41,751 bases of DNA from the NCBI GenBank assembly GCA_035530955.1, contig DATKTT010000193.1, positions 1-41,751 on the forward strand, given 5' to 3'. Source of the DNA: Williamwhitmania sp035530955. GTDB taxonomy: Bacteria; Bacteroidota; Bacteroidia; Bacteroidales; Williamwhitmaniaceae. Shown here piece after piece: positions 24,269 through 33,099 of the stretch (position 1 is its first letter; each line of letters opens with the position of its first letter). The translations under genes were made by a program, and so were the position numbers. The notes under the pieces were generated by a model. That model was not told the origin of the DNA. It searched no databases and saw only the letters and a list, made by a program, of their open reading frames with translations.

Positions 24269-24682
24269 TTAGGTTCCCTCGTATTCGACAATGACAAGCA
24301 TGGCGGGGAGTAAAACGCCATTACCAGCTTTTTCGATTTGTAGCGCCAGAACATCCCCATCGGAAAGCTCGGTATCGGTAACATCGATTTCGGTTTCATC
24401 CATATCGGCCATGTTGACGCCCGTAATAAGATCCTTATTTCCGATTTCGGTTGTACCGGCTCCGGCTGCCCCCGTATCCAACACATTCAGATTTTTCCTA
24501 TCCGTGTCATCTCCGGCCACGTTATCCTGTGCCACACAGATGACTTTCGTAACCGTACACTTGAACGGCGCTGAAAATATCGGATAAACAATCGTTGCGG
24601 TTGCGGCAGCAACACTCGGGATGTGAGCGGTCATCCGCTGCGTCCCGGGAATATCGTGCGTACCAACTTTTTCTGTACTCAT
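24269..24682 (-). CDS. Probable capsid decoration or minor head protein
   Basis: A 137-residue, acidic, alanine- and threonine-rich beta protein (TAHIPSVAAATATIVYPIF; VLALQIEKAGNG). Such small beta proteins near the capsid gene are often decoration proteins. It has no signal peptide and overlaps the upstream exported coiled-coil gene by four bases. Assignment is by character and context only. Confidence 0.5.
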   Translation of the reverse strand: MSTEKVGTHDIPGTQRMTAHIPSVAAATATIVYPIFSAPFKCTVTKVICVAQDNVAGDDTDRKNLNVLDTGAAGAGTTEIGNKDLITGVNMADMDETEIDVTDTELSDGDVLALQIEKAGNGVLLPAMLVIVEYEGT

Positions 24683-25041
24683 TTAGTATCCTCCTCTTGC
24701 GTGTATTTTGTAATGATAGAATCTACTTTTGCAGATTCAAGTGATTTCAGATCGATCATCAGACTATCTGTCAACTGAATGATCTGTTTATCGAGTCGTT
24801 TTGATAATTGACCGTTTCTGCTCGATAAATTCTGGTTCTGAATTAAAAGGTCAGTGAAAGCATCCTCCACAGATTTCCCGGTCTGTTGTAAATACAGATT
24901 GATCATAACGGATTGTGAATATTTGAGTCTCGTTTGATCCTCTTGATATTTACGAATGTCAACCTTTGTACTATCTGTTTGAGAATACAGGTTTCCAAAA
25001 ATGAACAAGAACACAAAAAATAAAATAGAAGATGCTTTCAT
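24679..25041 (-). CDS. Exported small coiled-coil protein
   Basis: A 120-residue protein with a Sec signal peptide (KASSILFFVFLFIFGNLYS before QTDS). The mature part is almost all helix with heptad-like spacing (LLIQNQNLSSRNGQLSKRL; IIQLTDSLMIDLKSLESAKV) and could form a periplasmic coiled coil. It lies directly downstream of the large exported beta protein and is coupled to a cytoplasmic-type structural gene. Function unknown. Confidence 0.55.
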   Translation of the reverse strand: MKASSILFFVFLFIFGNLYSQTDSTKVDIRKYQEDQTRLKYSQSVMINLYLQQTGKSVEDAFTDLLIQNQNLSSRNGQLSKRLDKQIIQLTDSLMIDLKSLESAKVDSIITKYTQEEDTK

Positions 25042-25061
25042 GATTTCTCCTTTAAATTAAT

Positions 25062-27362
25062 TTACCAAGTCTTAGCTGTATTCAGGGCTATGTAATACGG
25101 TGTTCCACCAATGTTAATTCTTAATGAATGAGTTATACTAACATTTGCATCTGCTACTATAGTTGATTCAAGCATTGCATCTGTCGCAGCAGTAATACCG
25201 CTCAAATTAAATAGATTGGCACTTAAATTGAAGTCAGTCACAGCAGTAGAATTTCCATAAACTTCCAATTTCATAAAACCTGATGGAATAGCAGCATTGT
25301 AAAACATATCCATAGTTGCAGGACATTCAATGTCAGCCACAAAAGCATTGTATTGTCCGCCATTCTGTACGCCTGTTGGCATAACAAGTTCGGCATTCAC
25401 AACGCTCGCTCCGCCCGTGGGAGCTTGAATGGCATTCATGTCAACTTTGAAATATCCAGCGTTATGTCCAGCCGCTTGATAGGCAACATCATTTTCAACA
25501 TACAAACCAAAGTCTCCGCCTGTTGACTGCGCTGTACTGGTTGCTTTGATATAGTTGTGAAAATGATTTCCAGATGTAGAAGAACCAGCTGAGAAGATTT
25601 CAGTTGCTTGATCTGTAGTTGCCGCTAATACCATTGGAGTTCCGCTAACACCTAATCCAAGACCATCCTGCATTTGGCTCAATACCATATAACGTGCAAC
25701 CTTACCAATATTAACACGCGCGGTTTGCTTTGTAAGCGATACCAGATGATCGGCTTCTGCCGTGAATCCATTCAAATAAAACAGATAAGCATAATCGTCT
25801 ATGTGTTCCGCACCGTCACCCCAAGTCTCATATTTCATAAATGAGGTTGGAATAGTTACATTATTGATAGGTACAAATCCAGCTCCGCTTTCAGCCAATG
25901 TCAAAACAGCAACATGATATTCACCACCATTTTGAGCGGCATCGGGAAGCAAGATTTCGCCGTACAATGCATTGGCTCCACCAGTGGATGCTTGGTAAGC
26001 GTCCATGTCAACCCGTGACATTATACCCATAAATCCAGAACCATTTGCTCCGGCTGTAGTGGTTGCGAACAGACCTGCTAAATTAGCAGTTGACCCAGCT
26101 GTATTGGTATGGTTAATTTCAACTGCATAATTTGAACCCGTAGTAATCGAAGTCGTCGCGGTTATGATCATCGCATTATTCGCAGCTACCGCAAGATCAG
26201 CACTGGTAATACTGACATTTCCGGTTGTGGAAAGCGTTGTAAATGAACCATCAGCAGGCGTTGTACCCCCTACGATACCATCAAATGTTCCTGCGTTGAT
26301 GTCTGCAGTGGTCACAGCGCCCAGATCGGCTATTCCTGAGAACACCCCAGCCGTTGTACTCCATGTACCATCGCCAAGAGTTGTGAACGTCCCTGCAGCG
26401 GGTGTCGTGCCTCCCACAGTTCCATCGAAGGTTCCCGCATTAATATCAGCAGTTGTAACCGCGCCAAGATCGGCAATCCCAGACATCGTTCCACCAATAC
26501 AGCTCCACGTTCCATTGGTAACTGTGTCTGCTGTCAAAGAAGTGAATCCAATCAACTTGTTTGAACTCCAACGGGCAGTCCCATCCGATATACTGGCTAC
26601 TCCGGTAAAAGCTCCGGCCGTACTGGAATAGGTTCCATCAGTGAACGTTCCGTTCATTGTGATATTCCCGATTCCAGTCATGACTCCGGTATCGCTAATT
26701 CCCCAATCGGAACTTGTGATTGCGGTTGTGGATCCATTATCACCAAGAGTCAACGCCCCTGTTCCGCCAGCCACAATTGTCAGGGCTGCGTTCGCATCGT
26801 TGTCAGCGGATGTCAGGGTTACGGTCCCGGCGTCATCCCTTGAAAATAATATGGTTCCATCAACCGCTTCGCCAATATCGATCGCGTTTCCATTGGCTCC
26901 GGTAATATCACCACCGATCACAGATAGATCCCCTGCGAAATACCCTATCCCTGTAGAGTCGACAGTAAACATTTTCGCTCCACCGACAGCAGCACGGATA
27001 AGATATAAATTTTTGTAGGGATTGATATTGACTGAATCACCGTCCGAGACAAAATAACCATAAGCCCATGTTGGAATCAATGATCCGAAACTGAATGCCG
27101 TTACTCCTGAATCGGATGACAACGTGACTGAATTTGTTCCGAAAGTGAAAATAAGATTTTCGTCATTTTCGGATAACTTCCAAGCGTTGTCAGTTTCATT
27201 CGAGAAATAGCCGTCATATCTGCCTACAATATCAGCAGTAGGATGCGGGTCTGTGTGATAATTCGTAGACCCCAAAACGAGCCGATCATAATTTGTGGCT
27301 CCTGCGAACAACGAACCTGCCAACAAAAGGAAGGCGATTGAAAACAAAAGAAACTTTTTCAT
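25062..27362 (-). CDS. Large exported beta-rich protein encoded beside the capsid gene
   Basis: A 766-residue protein. Signal peptide at 1-20 (KKFLLFSIAFLLLAGSLFA). Residues 150-390 are glycine/threonine-rich repeats, including the phage-fibre motif GTxDGxVGGTTPA(A/D)G(T/S)FTTL, twice at a 48-residue spacing. Residues about 451-563 and 640-761 are two copies of one domain: both have VDM(D/N)A-QA-TGGA, QNGG(E/Q)Y, IP(T/S)-FMK-E and a final NIG....Y segment. The gene starts 17 bases after the major capsid gene. Fibre- or decoration-like sequence plus an export signal in the head module is unusual. It may be displayed on the host surface or be a head fibre; not resolved. Confidence 0.62.
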   Translation of the reverse strand: MKKFLLFSIAFLLLAGSLFAGATNYDRLVLGSTNYHTDPHPTADIVGRYDGYFSNETDNAWKLSENDENLIFTFGTNSVTLSSDSGVTAFSFGSLIPTWAYGYFVSDGDSVNINPYKNLYLIRAAVGGAKMFTVDSTGIGYFAGDLSVIGGDITGANGNAIDIGEAVDGTILFSRDDAGTVTLTSADNDANAALTIVAGGTGALTLGDNGSTTAITSSDWGISDTGVMTGIGNITMNGTFTDGTYSSTAGAFTGVASISDGTARWSSNKLIGFTSLTADTVTNGTWSCIGGTMSGIADLGAVTTADINAGTFDGTVGGTTPAAGTFTTLGDGTWSTTAGVFSGIADLGAVTTADINAGTFDGIVGGTTPADGSFTTLSTTGNVSITSADLAVAANNAMIITATTSITTGSNYAVEINHTNTAGSTANLAGLFATTTAGANGSGFMGIMSRVDMDAYQASTGGANALYGEILLPDAAQNGGEYHVAVLTLAESGAGFVPINNVTIPTSFMKYETWGDGAEHIDDYAYLFYLNGFTAEADHLVSLTKQTARVNIGKVARYMVLSQMQDGLGLGVSGTPMVLAATTDQATEIFSAGSSTSGNHFHNYIKATSTAQSTGGDFGLYVENDVAYQAAGHNAGYFKVDMNAIQAPTGGASVVNAELVMPTGVQNGGQYNAFVADIECPATMDMFYNAAIPSGFMKLEVYGNSTAVTDFNLSANLFNLSGITAATDAMLESTIVADANVSITHSLRINIGGTPYYIALNTAKTW
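26229..26480 (-). repeat. Two 144-bp-spaced repeats within the exported 766-residue protein
   Basis: Two copies of the block starting GIADLGAVTTADINAGTFDG are separated by 48 codons. They differ at many third positions but only a few residues. This is an internal duplication of a fibre-like motif. Confidence 0.8.
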
Positions 27363-27379
27363 TATTTTACCCTCCTATG

Positions 27380-29800
27380 TTAAGCGACTATGTTTCCGTC
27401 GAGTCCACGATAATCCACAACAGCACCACCAAACCAAATACGAACCTTGAACGTGATACAATCCGCATGGAACATAGATCCATAATCAGGTGCATCCTGT
27501 ACGAACAATTCAGGCTCTTGTTTGTTATTCAGGAAACCGATTTCAATCGTCGGGCAGACATTCGGGTCTGCGGCCAGATACCAGTTGTTCACATCGGACA
27601 GATACGGAACCATGAGATGTTCCAGGTTAAATTTGGAAACGATGGAAGCGTCATTGTTTGCATTACCAGTCACCTTCAATGTGCTGGTTTCTGTGAAAGC
27701 CGTTTCCATGAGATCGATACCGTAAATCAGCGTTTTCGGTGTGATACCAAGTGGTTTCGAATTACTCATATCGGTCTGTTTGAGCATACGTTTGTAAGCG
27801 GCCACGATTGTTGCCTGGGTCATCGCTCCGGTTGCGGTATTCGAATGATCGGAATGGAAAAGAGCTACCGAATCATATATTGCCGCATTACCAGACAGAA
27901 AAGCAAATACAAACTCATGAAGCGTCTGAATACCGGCTCTGGCCAGTTTTCTCGGGATATTCCGCGCGACACTGACAACATCATTGATAATGGTTTCGAT
28001 TGTCAAATCCTCAAGCCCGCCTCTTTTGGCCGGAGAGTAGGTTGCTTCTTCATCGGTCGGAGAAGTAAGAGGCTGATAGGTTCCGCGTTCACCCACAATC
28101 GGAAGGTTCGCATATCCGCCGTACCGAATCCGATGGTTTGTTTTTAAATCAGAAAGAGGAACAACGGAGGCGATTTTCCGCCAGTTATTCAGATCCGAAT
28201 CGTTGTATTCTTTCAAAAGGGTGACGTGCATTGCATCCTGACAGATTTGATCAAACCCGGTGGTATCGATTGATTCATGCAATCGCACGAACCTTTTCAA
28301 TCCTGGAGCGTTTTCGGTTCTGCCAGTAATATTCACATCGCCAGTGATTTGCCGATAGGCTTCTCTGATTGAGAAAAATGGCGGTGTTTCTCCAATCTTC
28401 GTGCCAGCAAAGAAACCCTGAAAAGCCTCGGTCAATTTGACCGCTTCATCCTTTGTCACGGTTGTGGAATCTTCCCCAAAACCAGAGACATTGTTATTTT
28501 TCGCAAAAGCACCGAACATCGTTTCAAATGATGCTATCGATTCCCGAAGTTTCGCAACTTCAAAAATCTGATCTTTGTACTGAGCTTCGATCAATTTCAC
28601 CGCTTCCGGAGGAAGTTTCGTTCCTGACATGGCTTCCGTGAGAACCATCGAGCAGCGCAATTTTTCAACTTCCGCTTTTGCATCATAGGTCGGTTTGGCC
28701 GCTTCGGTTATTTTTACGGGTGTCCCCGGTACTTCGGGAGCTTTCACCTCAGGAACAACCGGCTTTAATGCTTCGACAATCCGATCAACTGACTTTCCGT
28801 CCATTGTTTTTTCAAGTCCCGTTTTCAGGCACTCAATGAGCTTATCAGGATCGGTTTCGTCTTTTACAAGTTTGAATTGTTCGGGCAGCATGGCCTCGAT
28901 CAATTTCAAGATTTTTTCAATCATCTGTAAATCCTCCATTCCATTTTTCGATTCGATTAATTGTAAAACTTTCCCGCCGGCGGATGGGGATACGACCACA
29001 TCAACAAAGTCAACATTGATAATTTTGTCAATATGACGGACCAGAGCTTCGCCCAGTCTTTTTACGCTTCCAATTCCATCGGCAACAATAGAGAATCCCA
29101 CGAGATCAGTTTTCCCTTTATTATATGCACTCAACAGCATATCTTTTAACCATACTGCGGATTCCACAATATTAAATTCACCTACCAAAGATTTTAAGGC
29201 TTTATCCCAGGTAATATTTTCAAACCATCCAGTAATGTTTTTGGCAGATTTTCCATCTCCCGTAGAATGTTCGCTATCTGTTCGAGACATCGCTCGAACG
29301 CCTTCATATAAAGGAATCGCTTCAATAAGTGTTTCTTCCGGATAATAATTCCTGTTTGACGAAACTCCCGCTTCGATTATCTGGACCTTCCACTTGAAAC
29401 CTTTTTTATCATCTGCACTTTCAATCAATTTGACTGAATCAGCTAATTTCATGTTCTTTGTTCCAGATACGAGTTCACTTATTCTTGATCCCCTTTTACT
29501 TTTGGCTTCCGCAATATCATTTTTCACTTTTTCAATCGTGGTTTTTTCTTTTACTTCTGAAACATCCCCGAATATCACGGAATTATTAACTTTTGTATAG
29601 GGAATCAAATAAAGGCTGTTTTTGTATTCACAGATAATGCTATCGGGATAAGTGAATCTTATATAAACGTATACCTCGCCACCTACCCTATCAGCCGGGA
29701 ATATATTGCTTTTTCTCAGAGCTTTGTTGAGATCCTCCCGAATCTGTTCAAAACTACCTTCCGGAGCGTCAGCTTCGCTCAATTTCCAAATTAACTTCAT
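27380..29800 (-). CDS. Fused prohead protease - scaffold - major capsid protein
   Basis: An 806-residue polyprotein. Residues about 120-285 fit a herpes/HK97-type prohead protease: DSEHSTGDGKS with H178 and TDLVGFSIVADG with S237 as probable catalytic pair. Residues about 290-450 are helical, scaffold-like. Residues about 455-806 are a HK97-fold-type coat protein with LFHSDHSN and the C-terminal QEPELFVQDAPDYG, as in Mu gpT-like capsids. Ten [LI]-x-E-[AS] motifs (E9, E127, E283, E302, E366, E389, E405, E420, E458, E509) resemble the L/I-x-E cleavage rule of T4-type prohead proteases. Cleavage after E458 or E509 would release a coat protein of about 350 or 300 residues. Followed by the exported 766-residue gene after 17 bases. 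Confidence 0.85.
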   Translation of the reverse strand: MKLIWKLSEADAPEGSFEQIREDLNKALRKSNIFPADRVGGEVYVYIRFTYPDSIICEYKNSLYLIPYTKVNNSVIFGDVSEVKEKTTIEKVKNDIAEAKSKRGSRISELVSGTKNMKLADSVKLIESADDKKGFKWKVQIIEAGVSSNRNYYPEETLIEAIPLYEGVRAMSRTDSEHSTGDGKSAKNITGWFENITWDKALKSLVGEFNIVESAVWLKDMLLSAYNKGKTDLVGFSIVADGIGSVKRLGEALVRHIDKIINVDFVDVVVSPSAGGKVLQLIESKNGMEDLQMIEKILKLIEAMLPEQFKLVKDETDPDKLIECLKTGLEKTMDGKSVDRIVEALKPVVPEVKAPEVPGTPVKITEAAKPTYDAKAEVEKLRCSMVLTEAMSGTKLPPEAVKLIEAQYKDQIFEVAKLRESIASFETMFGAFAKNNNVSGFGEDSTTVTKDEAVKLTEAFQGFFAGTKIGETPPFFSIREAYRQITGDVNITGRTENAPGLKRFVRLHESIDTTGFDQICQDAMHVTLLKEYNDSDLNNWRKIASVVPLSDLKTNHRIRYGGYANLPIVGERGTYQPLTSPTDEEATYSPAKRGGLEDLTIETIINDVVSVARNIPRKLARAGIQTLHEFVFAFLSGNAAIYDSVALFHSDHSNTATGAMTQATIVAAYKRMLKQTDMSNSKPLGITPKTLIYGIDLMETAFTETSTLKVTGNANNDASIVSKFNLEHLMVPYLSDVNNWYLAADPNVCPTIEIGFLNNKQEPELFVQDAPDYGSMFHADCITFKVRIWFGGAVVDYRGLDGNIVA

Positions 29801-29812
29801 ATCGAATTCCTC

Positions 29813-30244
29813 TTATTTGAGAACGGTTCTTTTTTCCATGAGCCGCTTCCCCTGTACGACATATACCCATCTATCCGGATACTCTTTTTGAGAGAGAATC
29901 CTTTCATCCGGAGCCAGGTTAATTGTTAGGCCATTTTTCCCAAGCGTGACCTTTTTACCAACAACGACCGTTTTCTTCACTACAATAGTTTTGCTATCGT
30001 TGTTATCCGGATCGGAATTCACATCTTCGAGCAGATCGATCCAATTCTGTTCAAGTTTGCTTTTTTCAATTTTGATTTGATCCTTGATCAACATTTTAAT
30101 CAACGATCCCCTGTTGGCATTTTTGGGATATTCGAGATTGAGCTTTCCGGCCAATGCCTTTAATTCTGTGATACCGAGGCGTGCCAGGTTATCATTTGTT
30201 AAAATGATTTCGCCTTCTTTTTCTTTGAATTGTTTAATAGTCAT
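29813..30244 (-). CDS. SAP-like domain protein of the head module
   Basis: A 143-residue protein. Residues 20-52 (RLGITELKALAGKLNLEYP...RGSLIKMLI) match the helix-loop-helix of a SAP or HeH nucleic-acid-binding motif. The middle is acidic, then a beta-rich C-terminus with KTIVVKKTVVVGKKV. It lies between the Mu-F-like protein and the capsid polyprotein with one-base spacing. It may be a head or packaging accessory. Confidence 0.52.
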   Translation of the reverse strand: MTIKQFKEKEGEIILTNDNLARLGITELKALAGKLNLEYPKNANRGSLIKMLIKDQIKIEKSKLEQNWIDLLEDVNSDPDNNDSKTIVVKKTVVVGKKVTLGKNGLTINLAPDERILSQKEYPDRWVYVVQGKRLMEKRTVLK

Positions 30245-30245
30245 C

Positions 30246-31091
30246 TTACTGACCTCCTAAAAAGTGTGAAGTTTTTTTGGTATCTTCATTTTCCAATACA
30301 GCCATTCTTAATGTACATCCACATTGACAAGTTTCGCTTGCCGGAAGACGCGGATCGTGCGGCCCGTTGCAATCATATCCATTTACGCTATATTCATAAT
30401 CGATAGGAACCACTCCCAGAGATTCCATTGCCTGATGAGCGGGGCGGGAATTCTTTTTATGAGTTGCCAGCCACTTTTTCCCAGCATCCGGGTTTTTCTC
30501 ACCTACCTCTTTGATCCGTTCCCAATTAGCGTTATTTGAAGTTCGAGCCATTTCTGTTCTTACAATATTTTCTGCTCGTGCCACTGCGGAACCAATATAT
30601 TTTTTGCTCTTAAGAGGCGGGATAAATGTTTCCAACGACTTCATAACATCGTATGGAGTTTTTTGACCCATCAAACCAAGCTGGACTTGAGTATTGACCT
30701 GTTTGGCCATATCAGCGGAAAGACCTGTTATCAATTCAGCTGCCAGGCTTTGAGATAATTGAAGAACGTTCATAGTCATATATGGTAATACAACATTTGC
30801 ACCGGTTGCAAAAAGAACGTCATCAACTTGTCTTATTCCCTTCATGAAAGCTTTTTCCATCTTTTCATACAATTCATTTTTTGCTGCATTACTGAAATTT
30901 CTTGCAAGAGAATTTACGATAACTTTTACTTCATTGAGATCATGAACTGTCCAGTCTACGGTTGCGAATTTTGCGGCCAGCTGAATACGAAATTCTTCCA
31001 TTAATTTTCTGATAGCGAGAACAGCGCCATCTTCAAGTTTACCATATTGGCGTCTTACTTTGTTAAATTCTCTATTGCCAGTTTTCGACAT
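30246..31091 (-). CDS. Mu gpF / SPP1 gp7-like minor head protein
   Basis: A 281-residue protein. The C-terminal half has the signature of this family: NIVRTEMARTSN (R178-T-E), GKKWLATHKKNSRPAH with H219, and the cysteine cluster SETCQCGCT near 255-259 preceded by DPRLPA. The N-terminal half is helical. In other phages these proteins sit at the portal vertex and travel with DNA or assist head assembly. It abuts the portal gene stop and precedes the SAP-like gene. Confidence 0.82.
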   Translation of the reverse strand: MSKTGNREFNKVRRQYGKLEDGAVLAIRKLMEEFRIQLAAKFATVDWTVHDLNEVKVIVNSLARNFSNAAKNELYEKMEKAFMKGIRQVDDVLFATGANVVLPYMTMNVLQLSQSLAAELITGLSADMAKQVNTQVQLGLMGQKTPYDVMKSLETFIPPLKSKKYIGSAVARAENIVRTEMARTSNNANWERIKEVGEKNPDAGKKWLATHKKNSRPAHQAMESLGVVPIDYEYSVNGYDCNGPHDPRLPASETCQCGCTLRMAVLENEDTKKTSHFLGGQ

Positions 31092-32669
31092 TTATTCTTT
31101 CCCGACCGGTAAAGTCGCGCCTTTATTAATATTCGGCTGTTTGGATTTTGTTCCGGCATTCATAAGAGCTGCAATCTGTTTGTCTAAGCCATTATCGGAA
31201 TTTAAAATCATATTCTTTATTTTCTCTAAATCAGATTCCTTATAATCTTTGTTGTTTGAATCTTCATTCGATCCTTGAGCCTTTTCCCATTCTTCGGTTG
31301 CATCAATTTCAATACCGATATTCCCGGCAAGGTATGAGAGGAATTCAACGGCGGTTTCATCAGAAAGCCATCCATGAGTTTTGAATATTGCCAGACCTTG
31401 CGCGATTGTTTGAAATGCCGATGCTGTCTGAGCTACATCTTTCGTTGTTAATTCGGGAAATTCGTAAGTGACTTCATAATCTTTTATTGCTTCTTTCCCG
31501 TCCAGCTTTTTCAGAGATGTTTTATATATAAGCGCCTGGTCAATCACAAATTGAATAATTGTTTTCAACATAAATTTAATGTAATTTTGACGCTCTTCCA
31601 GCATCTTATAGGTAGGCCATCCCATTTCTTTTGATGTTGCCAGATTCGCGTCCGATCCGTCCCCAAACCAATGTAGAGGAAAACCCATCGATCCGATAAT
31701 GTGAGTTCTGAATATCTTAAATAATTCAGACATATCGGATGATTTTAAATCAGGAGCTACTGCATTCCATTCCACGTTTTCATTATGGTATCTCACTGTC
31801 CCTGGTTTTGGTTTCCCATGTTCACGGGAATATTTTTTCACTTCTTCATCGGTTTTTCCTTTTAAAAGTACATCCCAAATGAAAATATTTAAAAACACAG
31901 ATCGATCAATAACATTGAACAAAAATTGTTCGTATCCATCAAGCCAATCACTATTCGCAAGCAGATCCGAATATCCTCTTGTTGAATTCGGCATTTTATT
32001 TATTGCGAAATAAAAGACGTCACCTGTGAGCTTTCCGTATGTCGGGGATGTAGGATCTTCATCAACTGCGATTATTTTTAATGTTTTTGATTTGATCCCA
32101 TGGCGCCCTCTTACTTTTATGGCCAACGGTTCTTCGATATTCTCCGGGTTTGTTATTACTTTTTGAACTGATTTTGGATCCAGATATCCGAGCCGTACTT
32201 TTCCATTAATTTCATTGACAAATACCGGATAAAACTGTTCTCCAAATACACAAAGCGCCTCTACCTTTTGATTGAGCTTTATATCCATATTGTTTTTTGG
32301 ATCGTTCCAAAACGGATCGATGACTTTGGTTTTTAAATCTTCATCGGCTTTTATTTTTAAACCACCACCGATGACGAAGTTTTTAATGTTCCTGATTATT
32401 TGTTTTGCGAGAGGATTTTGGAGCCATAATTTGTAGCATATATCTTGATGGCGTTCATGGTTTATCGGAGTGAGGTCTCGTTTATAATCGCCGGATATTG
32501 GCCTGAATTGATCTTCGTCAATATCGGTTCCTACGATTGCCTCCCGAAGTTTGATTTCGACTAACTCGGAAAGCCTTTTACCAGTTAAAAATGTACGGTC
32601 CCGAAATGTATCGAATTTGGTTTTGATGAAATGAAGTAGGCTTTTATTGTTTGAGGCTTTATCACTCAT
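31092..32669 (-). CDS. Portal protein
   Basis: A 525-residue portal: QNPLAKQIIRNIKNFVIGGGLKI at the front, LGYLDPKSVQKVITNP in the wing, FYFAINKMPNSTRGYSDL and the helix region FPLHWFGDGSDANLATSKEM in the stem. The last 80 residues are charged and probably disordered. The ATG at 32667-32669 lies seven bases after a perfect -10 hexamer with no proper ribosome binding site, so a leaderless mRNA is possible. The sequence KLREA at 40-44 matches the capsid polyprotein's motif and could be a processing site. Confidence 0.9.
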   Translation of the reverse strand: MSDKASNNKSLLHFIKTKFDTFRDRTFLTGKRLSELVEIKLREAIVGTDIDEDQFRPISGDYKRDLTPINHERHQDICYKLWLQNPLAKQIIRNIKNFVIGGGLKIKADEDLKTKVIDPFWNDPKNNMDIKLNQKVEALCVFGEQFYPVFVNEINGKVRLGYLDPKSVQKVITNPENIEEPLAIKVRGRHGIKSKTLKIIAVDEDPTSPTYGKLTGDVFYFAINKMPNSTRGYSDLLANSDWLDGYEQFLFNVIDRSVFLNIFIWDVLLKGKTDEEVKKYSREHGKPKPGTVRYHNENVEWNAVAPDLKSSDMSELFKIFRTHIIGSMGFPLHWFGDGSDANLATSKEMGWPTYKMLEERQNYIKFMLKTIIQFVIDQALIYKTSLKKLDGKEAIKDYEVTYEFPELTTKDVAQTASAFQTIAQGLAIFKTHGWLSDETAVEFLSYLAGNIGIEIDATEEWEKAQGSNEDSNNKDYKESDLEKIKNMILNSDNGLDKQIAALMNAGTKSKQPNINKGATLPVGKE

Positions 32670-32675
32670 GCCCCA

Positions 32676-32704
32676 ATTATAAATAGATATTATTTAATTG
32701 TCAA
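32676..32704 (-). promoter_or_regulatory. Perfect sigma70-consensus promoter at the portal gene
   Basis: Minus strand TTGACA (32699-32704), 17-base spacer, TATAAT (32676-32681), then TGGGGC and the portal ATG. The predicted +1 is the A of that ATG. A 6-bp inverted repeat (AGTCGT/ACGACT) lies just upstream of the -35 and covers the stop codon of the preceding HTH-like gene. Confidence 0.82.
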
Positions 32705-32719
32705 GATAGTAGTCGTATT

Positions 32720-32908
32720 TCACGACTTGGATGAAGCTCTTAAATTTTTAGGTTTATTGAGAATATCGCGAACTGTAAAATGACTTAAATAATACTCTCT
32801 GCCAATCTGTTTATATATGCTTTTAGCAGTCCGAAAAGGTTGTCTATCGCTCAGAACTTTAAACCTTCGGCTCATATCGTGGTATTTTTTTATTGTCATC
32901 GATCCCAA
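32720..32908 (-). CDS. Small HTH-like DNA-binding protein
   Basis: A 62-residue basic protein. The segment KSIYKQIGREYYLSHFTVRDIL fits a helix-turn-helix of the kind found in small regulators and terminase-associated factors. Two starts are possible: TTG at 32906-32908, preceded by AAGAGA, or ATG three codons later. It lies between the terminase and portal genes and right behind the portal promoter, so it may regulate it; that is inference. Confidence 0.48.
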   Translation of the reverse strand: MGSMTIKKYHDMSRRFKVLSDRQPFRTAKSIYKQIGREYYLSHFTVRDILNKPKNLRASSKS

Positions 32909-32910
32909 TT

Positions 32911-33099
32911 TTATCTCTTTCTAAAAATGTATTTCAGCATATATTTCAATGGCCAGAAGAACGTGCTTGGATATATGAAAGCTCTGATTATGAGAAACCA
33001 TTTAGGCTTCATATCTTCATCTGAAAATTTGCTTTTTCTTTTAATCCAAAGATAAAAATATTTTCTTTTATTAGTTAAAAACCTTAGATCTACCTTCAT
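32911..33099 (-). CDS. Small basic aromatic protein
   Basis: A 62-residue frame from ATG 33097-33099, chosen because AGAAAGGA stands eight bases before it. It overlaps the terminase end by 29 bases. The C-terminal half is hydrophobic and aromatic with basic ends (FLIIRAFIYPSTFFWPLKYM), possibly membrane-associated. No family recognised. Confidence 0.48.
   Translation of the reverse strand: MKVDLRFLTNKRKYFYLWIKRKSKFSDEDMKPKWFLIIRAFIYPSTFFWPLKYMLKYIFRKR

Noticed and set aside
26164..26631. 155-residue plus-strand frame
   Set aside because: Antisense to repeated Gly/Thr codons of the exported 766-residue protein.
27293..28147. 284-residue plus-strand frame antisense to the capsid gene
   Set aside because: Shadow of the capsid coding strand; no ribosome binding site and no plus-strand gene elsewhere.
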